Below are positions 63,328 to 64,000 of a stretch of DNA of 64,000 nt, piece by piece. The stretch spans positions 1-64,000 of the forward strand of contig NZ_JAFFQA010000025.1 in NCBI RefSeq assembly GCF_016919065.1. Direction: 5' to 3'. A model generated the notes under the pieces. That model did not search any database, was not told the origin of the DNA, and was given only the letters and a program-made list of their open reading frames with translations. The translations under genes and the position numbers were made by a program. Origin of the DNA: Desulfobulbus rhabdoformis (GTDB lineage Bacteria > Desulfobacterota > Desulfobulbia > Desulfobulbales > Desulfobulbaceae). Numbering within the stretch: position 1 is the first letter of the stretch; every line of letters begins with the position of its first letter.

Positions 63328-64000
63328 TCAATGATTACTAGTGGTTTGTTCCGTGTTTTTCATCCGCCATTCAAGGACTTGCCCGCTGAGGAAGGATGTA
63401 ACGCTGCCATGTGATTCCGGTACCTGCCAGGGGGCGCGTTCCAGGAAAGCCGATTTACTTGGAGGATTAATTCGATAGAAGGTACGACCATGGTTGGAAA
63501 CAAAACCCGCGAGTTTTTCAAGGCAATTGTTTGCTTCAAAAAGCTGTGCCAGCATAGGCAGGGCGACGGGGGCGGAAAACACACCGGCGGCACAACCACA
63601 GCATTCCTTTTTATGACGGGGGTGGGGGGCTGAGTCCGAGCCAAAGAAGAGGCGAGGATGGCCTCTGAAAACCGCCTGGCAGAGGGCTTCGCGATCTTCC
63701 GGTCGTTTGGCAATGGGTTTGCAAAAAAGATCCGGCTGCAGCAAACCACCGGCCACATCGTCCAAAGTGATCAGCAGGTGGTGCAGGGTGACGGTGGCGG
63801 CAACGTTGTCATATCGGTTGAGGAGTTCGACCGATTTCGCTGTGGTTATATGTTCCATGACAATGCGGAGCCGGGGAAAGTTTTCAGCCAGCCAGCTGTA
63901 AACGGGGAGAAACTCCTGTTCTCGGTCCATGACAAAACCGTTGCTTTCTCCGTGCACCAGCAAAGGGATATCCAATTCTTCCAGCAGGGAGACCGTCTCG
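63328..64000 (-). CDS. pyrC: Dihydroorotase, C-terminal part (runs off the window)
   Basis: The frame is open through the right edge (reading ETVSLLEELDIPLLVHGESNG), so the N-terminal part with the first metal ligands is outside. Visible: LLVHGESNG, a metal His in RIVMEHITT, NVAATVTLHHLL, and the catalytic Asp in FFGSDSAPHPRHKKECCGCAAGVFSA, all typical of the PyrC (class II) dihydroorotase of pyrimidine synthesis. The C-terminus is complete. It precedes yciH. Confidence 0.93.
   Translation of the reverse strand, partial: ETVSLLEELDIPLLVHGESNGFVMDREQEFLPVYSWLAENFPRLRIVMEHITTAKSVELLNRYDNVAATVTLHHLLITLDDVAGGLLQPDLFCKPIAKRPEDREALCQAVFRGHPRLFFGSDSAPHPRHKKECCGCAAGVFSAPVALPMLAQLFEANNCLEKLAGFVSNHGRTFYRINPPSKSAFLERAPWQVPESHGSVTSFLSGQVLEWRMKNTEQTTSNH

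Noticed and set aside
1..64000. CRISPR array or rRNA operon
   Set aside because: No regularly spaced direct repeats and no rRNA-like sequence were seen. The repeats present are dispersed palindromes and MITEs.

Overview
The window reads as chromosomal DNA of a Gram-negative (diderm) bacterium. LptD, an RND efflux pump, MltA and MltB, SecB and NhaB require an outer membrane or a proteobacterial-type envelope. The set of long hybrid sensor kinases, a DVU0298-type HEAT protein and a 2-oxoacid:ferredoxin oxidoreductase operon headed by a GltD-like flavoprotein suggest a sulfate-reducing or related anaerobe of the Desulfobacterota (Desulfobulbales-like). That placement is inference from gene content; no rRNA is present.

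Layout. 1-2117 is accessory-looking DNA beside a tRNA-Arg(ACG) gene: a strong terminator, two tandem paralogous ~70-residue ORFs, a coupled 33-codon ORF and a small DNA-binding-like gene bracketed by two copies of one 13-bp palindrome. 2263-5620 carries RNase E/G with a long N-terminal disordered extension and a COG0731-type radical SAM protein. 5769-10404 is a rightward envelope run (promoter, lptD, a DHH phosphoesterase, mltA). 10461-14729 is a leftward sensory operon: a periplasmic solute-binding-like protein and a hybrid kinase whose N-terminal sensor part is separated by a frameshift at a C6 tract. 14818-19513 is a small exported protein and an RND pump (adaptor plus permease, no outer-membrane factor). 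20200-22838 holds a CopZ-like metal-binding protein, a nitrilase fused to a degenerate nucleotidyltransferase-like domain, a HEAT protein and ferritin. 23001-24983 is an SDR plus FabB pair; then secB between two inverted MITE copies, uvrA, a glyQ without glyS, a cold-shock gene, ilvD, a PilT/PilU ATPase with a zinc-ribbon/pseudo-receiver partner, rpsA-ihfB, a Sua5/YciO protein, guaB-guaA, a NYN/cold-shock fusion, glucokinase and a DEDD exonuclease. 46024-51109 contains a NifA-type activator facing a sensor-kinase/binding-protein pair. 51783-56460 is a three-gene, ATGA-coupled 2-oxoacid:ferredoxin oxidoreductase operon. mltB, a third hybrid kinase, nhaB, a YciH-type SUI1 protein and the 3' part of pyrC close the window.

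Two dispersed repeat families stand out. Family 1 is a MITE-like element (five copies, 71-193 bp) with terminal inverted repeats beginning GGG..TCTTGAATAATT and apparent 4-bp target duplications; its larger copies carry one to three insertions of a related ~18-20 bp module. Family 2 is a palindromic REP-like element with CCTGAATCCGTGA arms, present at nine places, always intergenic and often touching a stop codon.

Signalling is a theme: three hybrid histidine kinases, each associated with a periplasmic binding-protein-type or Cache sensor, plus one sigma-54 activator. Housekeeping genes make up most of the rest. The most novel-looking items are the small-ORF cassette at 369-1239, the nested-module MITE, the nitrilase fusion and the split kinase.
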